Assembly (NCBI GenBank): GCA_949130495.1
Contig: OX422213.1
Location: forward strand, 536,595,467-536,659,466
Source of the DNA: Sambucus nigra
Taxonomy: Eukaryota; Streptophyta; Magnoliopsida; Dipsacales; Adoxaceae
DNA length: 64,000 bases
Reading direction: 5' to 3'
The stretch's first letter is position 1. The number at the start of each line of letters is the position of its first letter. The notes under the pieces were generated by a model, which ran no database searches, was not told where the DNA came from, and saw only the letters and a list, made by a program, of their open reading frames with translations. Positions 37,355 through 48,299 of the stretch are shown here, in pieces. The translations under genes and the position numbers were made by a program.

Positions 37355-37367
37355 GGAACTGATACCA
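37355..37367 (-). other. Primer binding site of element D (initiator tRNA-Met)
   Basis: The minus strand reads TGGTATCAGTTCC three bases from the LTR. Confidence 0.85.
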
Positions 37368-37370
37368 ATT

Positions 37371-38488
37371 TGTGGGTTCTCACTGATCTAATGGAGTTAA
37401 CTTATTAAATTCAAATGACAACCCATACCAATTTTTAAATCTTTTTAAGCTAGAACTTGCAACTATGTCATTATTGCCTAAAACAGTACAATATGCATTC
37501 AAATCGCAGAAGATGATTTCAGGAAAAATACACTTTGGGGATAAACTTTTTCTTATTCACTTTAAAAAAATTACAAATCACAACTTACAAATTATATAAA
37601 GTAATAATAGCTTCTCAAAGAATCTCCTAAAGGTGATCATTGTCTTTCTTCAGTAAAGATCCTAGCAAGAATCATAAGGACGATAGTGGAGATGCCTTCT
37701 CCACAAGATGTAATTCTGGTAAAAATTATATGCGAGTTTCAAAGTGGATTCACAACTATATACGAGAGGTGATGTGCATGAATGAAAAGATGTTTTCCCT
37801 TTTAAAATCCTTGACTTTATGCAACAGGTTTGCAGAAAACGTATTTTTAGAAGTCTTGTAAAAAACCTACACAAAGAAGGTATTTATTGGAAAACATGAA
37901 AATAGAGGCGGTGCCAGTCATTCAAATGAGGTTGATGGTCATTCAAACAATATCAACTCTTTGTTAGAACCAAAAAAAAATTTCGTTCGAACGGAAAGCC
38001 TATCTCATTTGAACGTGCTTCAAATGACCTTCTAACGACTTGAAATAGTACGTCATCGATTAATGCTCATATGATGTAGACTTTTAATGAGCCTTAGAAT
38101 AAAAATGCCCTTTTGTTCGAACGAGATTCCCACCTCGTTTGAATGAATGGGGTGAAAAAATTATATTCTTTTAAGTCCAAAACATGCCTCATTTTTAAAT
38201 CAAATAAAATAAAAATAACTCCCAAGATAATTATAAATAAACTTCAAACTCCAAACATAAATTATACCATCATTAGGTGGAGTAGTGGAGTAGTGGAGCA
38301 CGATGGAGATGTACATGATGCACGTTGAATATGTGGTGGTGAACTTAGAAGATGGACGTTGGAGTTGCTCGATATTCGGATCTTTGATACATTGTGATGA
38401 TCGTGATGACGTGATGCAAAGTAATGGGATATGCCATAAATTATTTAACCTAAGTACTAGGGGCAATGTCTGAAATGTTGCCCTAACA
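37371..38488 (-). repeat. Element D 5' LTR
   Basis: Starts TGTGGGTTCTC and ends CCCTAACA on the plus strand, 1118 bases. It has TTCGTTCGAACGGAA and TTGTTCGAACGAG motifs (about 37981 and 38113) like those in the element C LTR, and ATTCAAATGA/CATTCAAAC motifs near 37918-37952. Confidence 0.8.
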
Positions 38489-38493
38489 TAACT

Positions 38494-40673
38494 TAACTTG
38501 AGTGCGATTATACCCAAAATATTATAACTAGGCTGCTAAAACTCGTGCGTGGGTAGATATGGTGCTCGAAAAGTTACAAAAAAGCAACATCTAGGAGCAA
38601 CTGCCCATTTTAAATTTTATTACCAAGTTTAAGGTAATTCTTTCATTAAATTAATTTTATGTTCAATAGACACAACTTATATCTACGTTATTAGAATATA
38701 AACAATAAATTAAACCAAAATTTATACTAAACAATTGTATAAACGAGGAAAAATGAAATAATCACATGAAACAAAAATATATGAGGGTAAAAATGTATAA
38801 AGGATAAATCTCATATCGAATGAACGAAAAAAGAAATATAATAGGACTTATAGAGATGTACTACATTTTACACTCACTTTTGCACATATTTCACTAAATC
38901 GCTTTTCACAACATATCGTTTGCAATTTGAAGGCACCAACAAATGGGAAATGCTTCATAAACGCAATCAATTTTGATCTGCAACCAATGTCCTCGTATCC
39001 CAAATCAAACGTCTCATTTATAATTGCATATCTGAACGTTATCTTCTAATCATTAGAACCATGAGAAGACTCAAATGAATATCTAACATCCTGGGATATG
39101 AAATTTACAAAGTTTGATGTAAATCATTAAAGATGCTTATCCTCCGTATTTATAAACTAACAAGCATTTTTTAAATCTAAAAAATCAAAAGTTTTTCAAG
39201 AAGATATGAAAATATTTGCACAAGGGAAAAAATTAAGTAATCAAACTTCAACAAAAATTCAGATAAAGGTTATACATATATATTTAAAAAATACTCAAAG
39301 ATATTCCCGTAAAAACTTATAATGAAAAGTAATTTCTAGCAAGTGTTTTTCTTTCTAAAAAATAAGCGCTCAACCTTTCTAAAAATGAGGACAACCCTTA
39401 GTTAATTAAGCCATAGGAGTTTATATGGACAACCTTTCATATGGTATAACTAGGGCATGCCATGACATGCATTTATAGATCTTCAACCAAAATTATTTTT
39501 TTTTAAAAGTTAGTCTGCACAAAGTTCAGGCTACAATTATGCAAAAGTTTCATTAGATATTGCAAAATATTTTCATGAGGTGCATGCAACCAAACAACAC
39601 AACCAATGAAGCTCGCCTTCGCATTAGCAAAAATTTCTTTCTGTTCGACAGAGCAGTTCATGGATTTGAATCAAAAGTTTCCCAATTTTTTTCACATTAG
39701 GTAACTAGATAAACTTTCCCCGTCTGAGTGAAGACAACCTTCGCTTCATCGAAATTGGCCACGGATTTGTCCCAAAAAATGTTTGAAACCAAAACCAACT
39801 TTTTTAAATGTAATCATGCATATTTTAAAGTATATTTTTATTTAATAGTGTATACACCCTATTTTCTCCAAGATGCTCTTTACAGGTCCCCTCGAGAATT
39901 CCTCTATCTCGGGCCTTCATTCTATCAATTATATCTAAACTCAAGTACTAGTTGACCCCTAATCAAAGTATGACATTGGTTAACTATTAAACTCGAGAGT
40001 CCATTCATAGAATTCTAAACTCACTTTCTAAAGGCCTTAGTCGTGGCAAATCACATGTCCAGATCAAAAGATATGGTCAAAAGAGAAACCAAAATCTACA
40101 ACACCTACTTACTTATTATGTGTTTACCCACCTACCTACCATTAGGTAGGGGACATTAAAATTTATTGATCCCTAGGGGTAAACTTATCAATATCTCCTT
40201 TTAGGGTTCCCTTATATAAGGAATATGTGATCTTATTTTCAGGGGTCTTACAATTTGTGCAATAACTTATCCCATTTAGAAATCCCATACAATCTTTCAA
40301 ATCCTTACATTACCATAAATAACCATCTAACATTCTTATACCTGACATCAATCGCACGAATTCCACTTCAGAATTTAAACAACTTAGAGAATATTTTCAA
40401 AAGAGCTTGCATTCTCGCATTATTTTCACGGTTGAAAAGTATTCCTAAACTCTAACTCATTTTATAATTTTTCTAATCATTCTTCCTATTTTTTCCATTT
40501 ATAAATCAATTATCAGTGCTTAGATTCATTATTACCCACACTAATTGCCATTTTACTAAATCTCTCAAATTATTCTTATAAATTCTCAAAAACCCAAAAC
40601 CAAGTGTTTATAGAATATATGTATTTTCTCACATTTAGTTATTTACACCCGTTTTTACTTTAAAAAATTCCAC
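38494..40673. other. AT-rich DNA without genes; possible minus-strand gypsy LTR end at 40254
   Basis: No gene seen. The minus strand from 40254 reads TGTAAGACCCCTG, a typical plant gypsy LTR start, and a TTATATAAGG motif lies near 40213. I could not find the other end or a target duplication, so this is tentative. The remainder is A/T-rich single-copy-looking or decayed repeat sequence. Confidence 0.35.
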
Positions 40674-41206
40674 TGTTATAACCTAAAATAAGATTATGAT
40701 GTGGAATAATGAAATTATGACATCTGTCGTCATCATATTTTAATCAGCCAGACCCCCAAGATATTATCGTTCTTGGATAATTAGTGCCCACCGGTCATAG
40801 TCATTTTTGTACATGCACGTGGCTTATTCCCAAGGCTGGCTCATGATTTATTGTCATCAATAATGTAAAAAGGTGTAATTTCTTAACATATAAGGACACT
40901 CCACATCTTCTTCTTCTAACCCCTACTGTAAATATCCCACTATATCATTCATCTGGGATAGATGATAAAAATGACATGCACCCAACCTTAGAGAGATTCT
41001 TGAAAGATTGTACTCAACCTTAATACCAAGTAATCGTGCACCCATGGATGTAATCATCTCACCGAGATGAACCACAATACATATCTTATCCCCTTCTCTA
41101 TTCATATCTATCCAGTTCACATCATTTTCTTTTATATTTGTCGTATTTTAATATTTTATCATTCAACAAAAACGTATAATTATCGTGGTACTAATTTTAG
41201 ACACCA
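40674..41206 (+). repeat. Element E 5' LTR
   Basis: Starts TGTTATAACCTAAAATAAGA and ends TTTTAGACACCA. It aligns with 51596-52201 throughout but lacks a block of about 75 bases present in the 3' LTR. Confidence 0.88.
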
Positions 41207-41211
41207 ACATA

Positions 41212-41231
41212 TTATCATCGTTTATGGGAAC
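41212..41231 (+). other. Decayed primer binding site of element E
   Basis: The sequence TTATCATCGTTTATGGGAAC lies five bases after the LTR. It resembles the usual Tat-type TGGCGCCGTCTGTGGGAAC with mainly C-to-T and G-to-A changes, as expected from methylated-cytosine decay. Confidence 0.55.
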
Positions 41232-42049
41232 TTGATAAGTTGTAGTTATTTCCTACCACTTTTTAAATACTAAAATACTATTCCTCTTTTTCAAAAAATC
41301 TCTTGCAAGTTCTTAGAAATGGCATATAGTCCAAAAAGTAGTCGCACAATAGAGACCATCCCACCCTCTGCCGCTAAATAGATTGGAGACCTCCAAGGAA
41401 TTTTGTTGAGAATAGACAAAGGATAATAGGAAATTAAAAAAATAGTAAAATAATTAACTCGGACACACCAAGATAATCAGGTAAGGTCTGTAACAAGCCC
41501 TGTCATGGCATTTGGAAGCTAATACGCTAACAGGAGGGGAGAAATACTATTTCCTGCCCCCTATAGAGACAAAAAACTTATAAACCTAATTGGAATGAAT
41601 TTTGGATCATAAAATGAGTGAAGAAAATATAGGTATTCTAGATCAACTAAGGACATAACCATATGGATCCAAGGCCACCTCATCGCTTAGGAACACTAAT
41701 CACTATAACGAATAATCCTTCTCTAAGGGAAGGTCGAGTGTATTATAGAGGCAGAGTAAGGACTAAACGCTTGATGGCTTAGGCCCTCGAGCAGTGAGGA
41801 GTCATCATCACATATAGACTAGAGGATCCATAGACCACCAAAAAGGAATCATGAGCTCAAGGACTAGCATACGAGGGTCAGTAAACGCTAAGAAAACTTC
41901 CCATGAAGAGATCTCACCGTAAAATAATGATCGAGCACCAAAAAATATCTCAGCCAAGACTAACCCAGACGATCATCCATGGAATATCTCAATCTAATGA
42001 TTGTAATACAGTTTAGGAGGAATAAAAAAGTCAAAATATCCCTTACACA
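41232..42049 (+). other. Element E 5' leader
   Basis: Noncoding stretch between the primer site and the first gag-like sequence. No ORF longer than chance. Confidence 0.5.
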
Positions 42050-43150
42050 GAAGTTTCATGAAGCAATAGCCCTTCACGCCTTTAATTGTGAATTATCCTA
42101 CACCTGCCAAGTTTAAGCCACCATGATAACCCTGAAATATTATGAAAAATGGATCTAGCGCTACACATGGAACAATATCAACCTGCCACCAACATCTATT
42201 CAATACATAATGAGATTTGTTGTTGAGCATTTTCTGGTACTATTTTTGGGTCAACACATATTTAGTATAATAATCTGCCATGAGGGTAGATCTCCATCTT
42301 TCAATAGCTGGTCGATTTGTTCGTCAGTAATATTTTCTTTGGAGACAAACCTGCCAAAAGGGTAGCTCATCTACTAAGTGTTCATCAGGGAGATGGAGAG
42401 ACCACATGCGAGTACATCACCCGGTTCAATCATGAAAAAATGGAGGTCATTGGTTACGATGAGAAGACGACGATCACCGCATTAATGGGTGGCTTACTTC
42501 CCAAAACATTTTACACTGAGGAGACCAAGGCCATGTGCTAGCCAAAGAGCAACCCAAGACTATAACAAAATAACTAGACAAAGCTAGTAAAATTATGAAT
42601 GCCAAGGATTCCATGGATGCAAAATAGACCCACAAATCTAAGGTCGATGCCAATAGGAGCTCGGAGAAGAAAAGGCAAAAAGATAAATGGTAGGGAAACC
42701 AAAAAGATGTGATAATTGCCCTCCTTTTACTAGTAGTGTGAACACAATTCCAAAAGAAATTTGGGAAAGCAGGGATCTAAAATGGCTTGAGAAGTTAAAA
42801 TATCCCCTAAATCGAAGAGACAAACGTAAATACTATGAGTTCCATAAAGACCACGACCATAACACCGACAATTTCAGACCCCTGAAGAATGAATTAGAGA
42901 ACCTAATATGAAAAGGCAAGATGTTAAAGCTCATAGATAAAGGAGGCCGAGCAGACCACTTAGTTGAACAGGAGCTAAGGGGACGATCAAAATTCCTTTA
43001 TAGAAGGGGAAATAATAAGAAAAGAGTCATATATGACGACTTTGAGGATGATCTAAATTTGTCGATGAAACCTAAGGGACCTGTACACGAGGTTAAAATG
43101 ATATTTTTTTTAATGTTACATTATTGTAGGTGGTTATGCCAATGGAGGAA
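42050..43150 (+). pseudogene. Element E gag, decayed
   Basis: The frame at 42317-42541 contains the Retrotrans_gag-type segment (LLSVHQGDGETTCEYITRFN, then VIGYDEKTTITALMGGLLP). The 42687-42911 frame contains the Tat-type motif near the gag end, KYYEFHKDHDHNTDNFRPLK, where the usual C-x2-H-x4-H-x3-C residues read Y, H, H and F. It continues as ELENLI, then a stop, and GKMLKLIDKGG. Upstream pieces from about 42050 are very broken. Confidence 0.75.
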
Positions 43151-43229
43151 ATGAAATTGCAGGGAGGAAAGCCTGCCTCAATATATCCAAAGCCTTCCAT
43201 ACATTCGGAAGATCAACCTCTTTAATGAT

Positions 43230-43550
43230 GTGCAGAATCGCTTGAAGAAAGGAAAAAAAGACCGATTAGTCATAGGATTATCCAAAGATGACCTGTTAGG
43301 GGTGCTCTATCCGCATGACGACCCTCTAGTGGTAATGATTTTGGTCCATGAAGGAATGGTGGCTAGAGTATTTATCGACAATGGTAGTTCAACCTTTATC
43401 TTATTCTATAACTACTTTAAAGATTAAAAACTTAGAGATAATAAGCTTGATCCCTATCACAAGACCTTTGTTAATTTCTCAGGGGAAAAAGGTGTATCCT
43501 CTAGGAATCATTAACCTGGAAGTTGTAAATGGTACCTAGATGACCTATCG
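43230..43550 (+). pseudogene. Element E aspartic protease relic
   Basis: The frame at 43230-43427 encodes LVIGLSKDDLLGVLYPHDDP, VVMILVHEGMVARVFIDNGSS and TFILFY. This matches the Tat protease, with the active-site Asp in FIDNGSS (D-N-G in place of the more usual D-T/G-G). A stop after YFKD and a frame change lead into the linker before RT. Confidence 0.75.
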
Positions 43551-43559
43551 TATTGAGAA

Positions 43560-44990
43560 CATATGTGTCTTCATCCTTGAAAAAAATATCAAATCGACGT
43601 ATAACATTATCATCGATAGGGTTAGAACAAAAAAAAAATTAAGTTGTTCCCTCTATTGTGCATCAGTGTCCAAAGTTCCCCATGCATTATTGGGTCGACA
43701 TAGTTGAAGGGAATCAAATTAAAGATAGGGAGTGCTACTACACTTCAGCTGACCAAGAGAAAGAGAAAAAACTAACCATTACTTACCAAATAGAAATAAT
43801 AGATATGTGAGAGAAAGAAGAATTAATCAAGGGACGGGTTGTGGAAGCAGTAGAGTCAATTATCCTGGATGATGAACACCTAGAGAAGGCAACACAAATT
43901 GGCTCATTGTTGAAGCCTACTATTAGGAAGGAGGTCATGGATTTCCTCAAATATGAAGGAACGTATGTTCCTGGAGCCATGAAGATATGCCGAAGATTGA
44001 TCCATAATTCATGTATGATGAACTTAGTATAGTCAATAATGCAAAGCCGATTAAATAAAAGCGATATGTCTTCAGCTTAGAAAAATATATATCCATACAT
44101 GAGGAAGTGGAGAATATATACAAAGCGAGATTGATTGAGGATGTCAAATACCCCGAATGGTTATCTAATGTAGTTATGGTTATAAAGAATAATGATAAAT
44201 GGAATATGTGTGTTGACTTCGCAGACTTGATCAAAGACTGTCCGAAGGACCGCTATCCTTTACCAAGGATCGATCAATTGGTCGATGCTACTGTCGGGCA
44301 TAAACTACTCAGTTTTATAGATGTGCATTCTGGCTATATTAAAACCAAAATAATGTCAGAAGACTAGGAGAAAAATTTGTTCATCACCAGTCGAGGTACC
44401 TGCTGCTACAACTTTATGACTTTTAGTCAAAAAAATGCTAGAGAAACATACCAGATGCTGATGAAAAAAGTCTTTGAGGAACATATTGAAAAACATGGAA
44501 TTACACATTAGTGACATGATTACCAAGACCAAAATAGTTTTGGACCAAATTAAAGACTTGGGTTAGACATTCAACTAAATGGTAAAGCACAAGATGAAGC
44601 TTAACCCCACAAAATGTATGTTCAGCATGAAGGAAGGAATGTTCCTCATTTTCATAGTAAACCAAAGAGGTATTGAGGCTAACCCAAATAAGATTCAAGC
44701 GCTGATAAACATGAAACCCACAATATAAGGAAAAGATGTGTAGAAGTTGATAGGTAAGGTTACATCACTTAATAGATTCATTTCGTGTTCTACTGAAAAA
44801 TACCTCACATTGTTTAAGGTGTTGATGAAGTCATTTGAATGGAACGAGGAGCGTGAAAATTCCTTCTTGGAGTTGAAGAAATATTTGGTATCTCCACCCT
44901 TTCTCTTAAGGCCCCTCATGGGAGAGAAAATCTACATTTACCTGGTTGTATTCAAGTGATAGTTAGCTCGGCGTTGGTCTGATTAGAAAT
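43560..44990 (+). pseudogene. Element E Ty3/gypsy reverse transcriptase, active site lost
   Basis: The frame at 44107-44367 encodes NIYKARLIEDVKYPEWLSNV, WNMCVDFADLIKDCPKDRYP, LPRIDQLVDATVGH and LLSFIDVHSGY. After a TAG stop come FITSRGTYCYNFMTFSQKNA and ETYQMLMKKVFEEHI. Then, after a one-base frameshift, KNMELHISDMITKT stands where the catalytic YxDDM is expected; HISD replaces Y-x-D-D. MKLNPTKCMFSM, GIEANPNKIQALINM and the connection to RNase H (SLNRFISCSTEKYLTLFKVL, FEWNEERENSFLELK) continue to about 44960. Confidence 0.85.
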
Positions 44991-45240
44991 GGGGTATATA
45001 ATCTTAAGGAGCAAAAATTTGATATCCAAGTTTGGAGAAGTTAACACTGACTCTAATTGAGGTTTCTAGAATAATAAAGCCATATTTCTAAGCTCATATT
45101 ATTATAGTCTATGAAGACCTACCACTACAATAGCCCATTCATAAACTTAAGAAATCGAGTAGAATAATGTCTTGGGCCATAAAATTAGGAGAGTATGACA
45201 TGAAATACAAATCTAGAATGGTGTAAAAGGCCAAGAAATG
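44991..45240 (+). pseudogene. Element E first RNase H, fragmentary
   Basis: Short pieces after IYLVVFK at 44955 match the RNase H and linker that follow gypsy RT (KPYFXAHIIIVY-like segment near 45085, LKKSSRIMSWAIKLGEYDM near 45150-45200, KYKSRMV). Frame changes and stops throughout. Confidence 0.55.
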
Positions 45241-45443
45241 GTTAATTTCATAGCGGAGTTCACTTATGAGGAAAAAAAACCAAGAAGACTTTTAAGGAAG
45301 AGAGATCATTCAAGAAGAAAATTGAGCAGACTTCTCCAAAAGAGAGATCAAACGTTCAGCCTACTGAGCAAACTTCTCTGGAAAAATATCTCAATAACTA
45401 AAGTAGATTCTCAGGTCATGGATGTTCCAGAATCATTGGCTAA

Positions 45444-45960
45444 GTGATGGGAATTACTCGCTACCTAGGGCAAAGGAAAAAGATGTTCCACTATGAGACA
45501 CTGACAGAGAAAAATTTCAAACAAGACCCTCATATTTGGAAAATATGCGTAGATGGCTCGTCATGTCCCTCTGGTAGTGGAGCTAGTCTAATAATCAACA
45601 CCCTAGAAAACATTGACATTGAATATGCCCTCATATTCCAATTTAAGGCCTCCAACAACGAGGCAAATAATGAAGCACTTATACCAGGGTTTGACCGAGC
45701 ACTGTCTCTAGGTGCTGATAAAGTACAAGCACATAGTGACTCTTTATTAATTGCAAACAATGTGTTGGGAATCTATGGAGTTAGAGGAGAGTCCATGGAA
45801 AAATACCTCACCAAAGTGAAAAAGATGATATCAAAGTTTCCAGCAGTTAAGGTGATCAGGATTCGTTGAGCTCACAATGCCTGAGCAAATGTGCTTGCTC
45901 GACTTTCTCCTGTCGCCAAAATAGAGCTAAGGAGGACCATCCTAGTAAAGATCTTCCTAT
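45444..45960 (+). pseudogene. Element E second (archaeal-type) RNase H
   Basis: The 141-residue frame matches the extra RNase H of Tat elements: WKICVDGSSCPSGSGASLII (catalytic Asp at residue 37), FQFKASNNEANNEALIPGFD and AHSDSLLIANNVLG (Asp at residue 99). In the family's NNxAEYEAL motif the Glu-Tyr reads Asn-Asn here, so the catalytic Glu is missing. The tail continues past the stop as RAHNA, then NVLARLSPVAKIELRR. Such a domain beside the first RNase H is a lineage marker. Confidence 0.85.
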
Positions 45961-45999
45961 AGTGGAGAATTAACAGAGAAAAATATAGCATGATTGAAT

Positions 46000-47000
46000 T
46001 AGATTTGGGCCCATCTTGGATGGGTCTGATGAGGAATTACATAGAAAAGTCATTATGCTAGCTAATCCTAAGGAGGCCAGGAAGATCCGATACAAAGCCG
46101 CTAGATACGTTATGGAAGGAGGGATCCTATATAGAAGTAAATTAGTTTTTTCAAAGCTCAAATATGTCTACCCAGTTAAGGTAGGAAACTTGATAAAAGA
46201 GATATATGACGGTTCCTATAGGGCACACTCAGCACGAGGGGGGGGGGGGGGAGGAATTGCTGGTCAAGCGAGTAGACATGCAAGGTTACTATTGGCCCAC
46301 CATGAAAGCAGATTACTCCAGCTATGCACGACGATGCGATAAGTTCCAGAAATACTCTATGATCCATAAAACACCAGGGGATTCACTCACCCCAATCACA
46401 TCCCTTGTCCGTTTTCCAGATGGGGAATTAACTTAGTTGGCCCCTATCGAAAAGAAGTAAAAGCTTCAAGTACTTAGTTATGGCATTGAATTACTTCACT
46501 AATGGGAAGAGGCTAAACTTCTGGTAGAAATATCTTACGATAAGTTCTTCCATTTCATATGGAAAAATATAATTTTTGTTATGGAATGTCATATGACTTC
46601 ATCACTGATCACGGCATGCTGTTTGATAACCAAAAATTTGAAAACTACTGTGTTCGACCCAAAATCCAAAAGCTACTTGCCAGTACTGGCCACCCACAAT
46701 GCAACTGGTAAACGAAAGTGACGAATAAGACTCTGCTTGACAGAATAAAGAATATATTGGATGACACCAAGGGAAACTGGATAAACAAACTATAAAGTGT
46801 AATATGGGCTTATAAGACTACGCCAAGGATAGCCACCGGAGAAAATGCTTATATGTTCGCCTTCGGGACAAAAGCAATGGTGCCAAATCACAAGGTGATC
46901 AATTTTGGCTCACAAAAAAGTCATCTCATAAGGAGGTTAGACTTAATCCTAGTCGAAGAAGTCAGGGAGCACGCAACACTTTGTGTGGCTGCCTATAAAT
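46000..47000 (+). pseudogene. Element E integrase, frameshifted at a 14-G run
   Basis: The N-terminal zinc-binding part is visible in two frames meeting at a run of 14 G (46238-46251): YRAHSARGG, then ELLVKRVDMQGYYWPTMKAD and YARRCDKFQKYS. Core pieces include MALNYFTNG, DHGMLF, and near 46800-46900 AYKTTPRIATGENAYMFAFG, VPNHKVIN and REHATLCVAAYK before a stop near 47000. The catalytic residues are not preserved in one frame. Confidence 0.75.
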
Positions 47001-48200
47001 AGTGAGCCGCTCGATTTTATAATAGATGGGTAAAGCTGAGCAACCTCACAGAACGAGGCTACAGTCTAAAAAAGGTACTTCAGAAAGAAAACAAGTTATA
47101 ACCTAATTAGCATGTTTTATCTCTCATCTGTGCTATCATCCAACCAAGACCTTAATGAATTGAGAGGGGGAGTAGTTCAAAAACCCTTTGAATACCGAAC
47201 AATTAAGGAAGTACTATAAATAATCGTACGAGAAGTTATTCCTTTTTAATTCCCTGTAACTAATTTTTATTGCTTAATGAAGATTGCCAATTTTTTAAAA
47301 ATATTATTGACCATTTTATTTTTTTTCAAAGTGGGAGATGTGCTAAATAAAAAGCAATCTCAAGTAACGACAAAAATCTAAACTTCACGTATGACCCCGT
47401 CTTTGGATAAGGTCACAAATAATAATTCCAACTTTATGTATTACCTCAAAAGGTAAAGAACAAGAAGTCACCAATACAAACTTCATGTATAACTCTACAA
47501 GATCCAGAACGAGAAGTTTACTAAAACAAATTAAGGAAAACCAGTGCAGTCAGTCATGAGGATAATAAAGATCAATCATAACTAGCTAAAAACAAGGACT
47601 AATACTAACACATTTGCTCGTCTCTGGTAACTAACGTTAGCACTTGGTCAAAAAGATAAGATTTGTTCAAATGACCTTACAAAATTACACGTTAGTAGAA
47701 TTTATGGCAGGATAACCTAGGTTCATCCAAACTGATAGTTAGTAAAGAAGATTATTCGAACAACGTTTAACCACATAATCGTAAGACTAAACTACTAGTA
47801 GGACATGACTAAACAATTAATAACCAACGAATTAATCCAGGAAGCAAAATGGTTAAATTTTTTAATACAAATCCTGAAAAATTACGCAAAAAGAATGTAC
47901 AACAACATATCAGGTCTCTATGCTTGTCTGACGGATGCTTACTTGGTTATTTCTCAACTCTAAAAGGTGGGACATCCAGAGCATAGGTTGAAGTATTAGT
48001 GCTCATATATCAAAGCCTTGATTGGCTATTAGAACTTGTCCAATTCATCCCGTACAGTGGTCGAATAAGAGTGTCGTCACCATGTAAACCATAATGTCCA
48101 AGATATTTCCTAATCAAACTCGTCGGAATGACATCTGGAGGAATATAATAGGCATCTAGATTGAATGGGGGATTAAGGTGATTTAACAACCAGGGTCATG
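47001..48200 (+). other. Element E region after integrase, noncoding
   Basis: The integrase tail is followed by a run of purine-rich and AT-rich sequence with no ORF I can assign on either strand. A purine tract GAGAGGGGGAGTAG at 47161-47174 resembles an internal polypurine tract. Confidence 0.5.
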
Positions 48201-48299
48201 CTAGTACCAAAACTTATCTTCCTTTGAAAATTTCACTACAGTTAGAGTATTGAGCCAACCATGTTTATAGCCAACCTTGCGAGTTTGATTAAGTTCTTT

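Larger units (their letters stand above)
30219..38488 (-). mobile_element. Element D: gag-only Sirevirus-like retrotransposon, disrupted by element C
   Basis: The 5' LTR is 37371-38488. The 3' LTR is split: 30219-30273 matches the start of the 5' LTR (GTTAACTTATTAAATTC, then ATGACAAC), and 33507-33685 matches its end (GTACTAGGGGCAATGT and flanks). About 890 bases of that LTR are missing and element C material lies between. The flanks TAAAT (30214-30218) and TAACT (38489-38493) differ at one base, consistent with an old target duplication. The interior has the primer site, broken gag and a noncoding block, but no pol. With B, this is the second gag-only copy in the window. Confidence 0.75.

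Noticed and set aside
43947..44234. 95-codon minus-strand ORF
   Set aside because: Shadow of the element E RT region, which has clear RT motifs on the plus strand.
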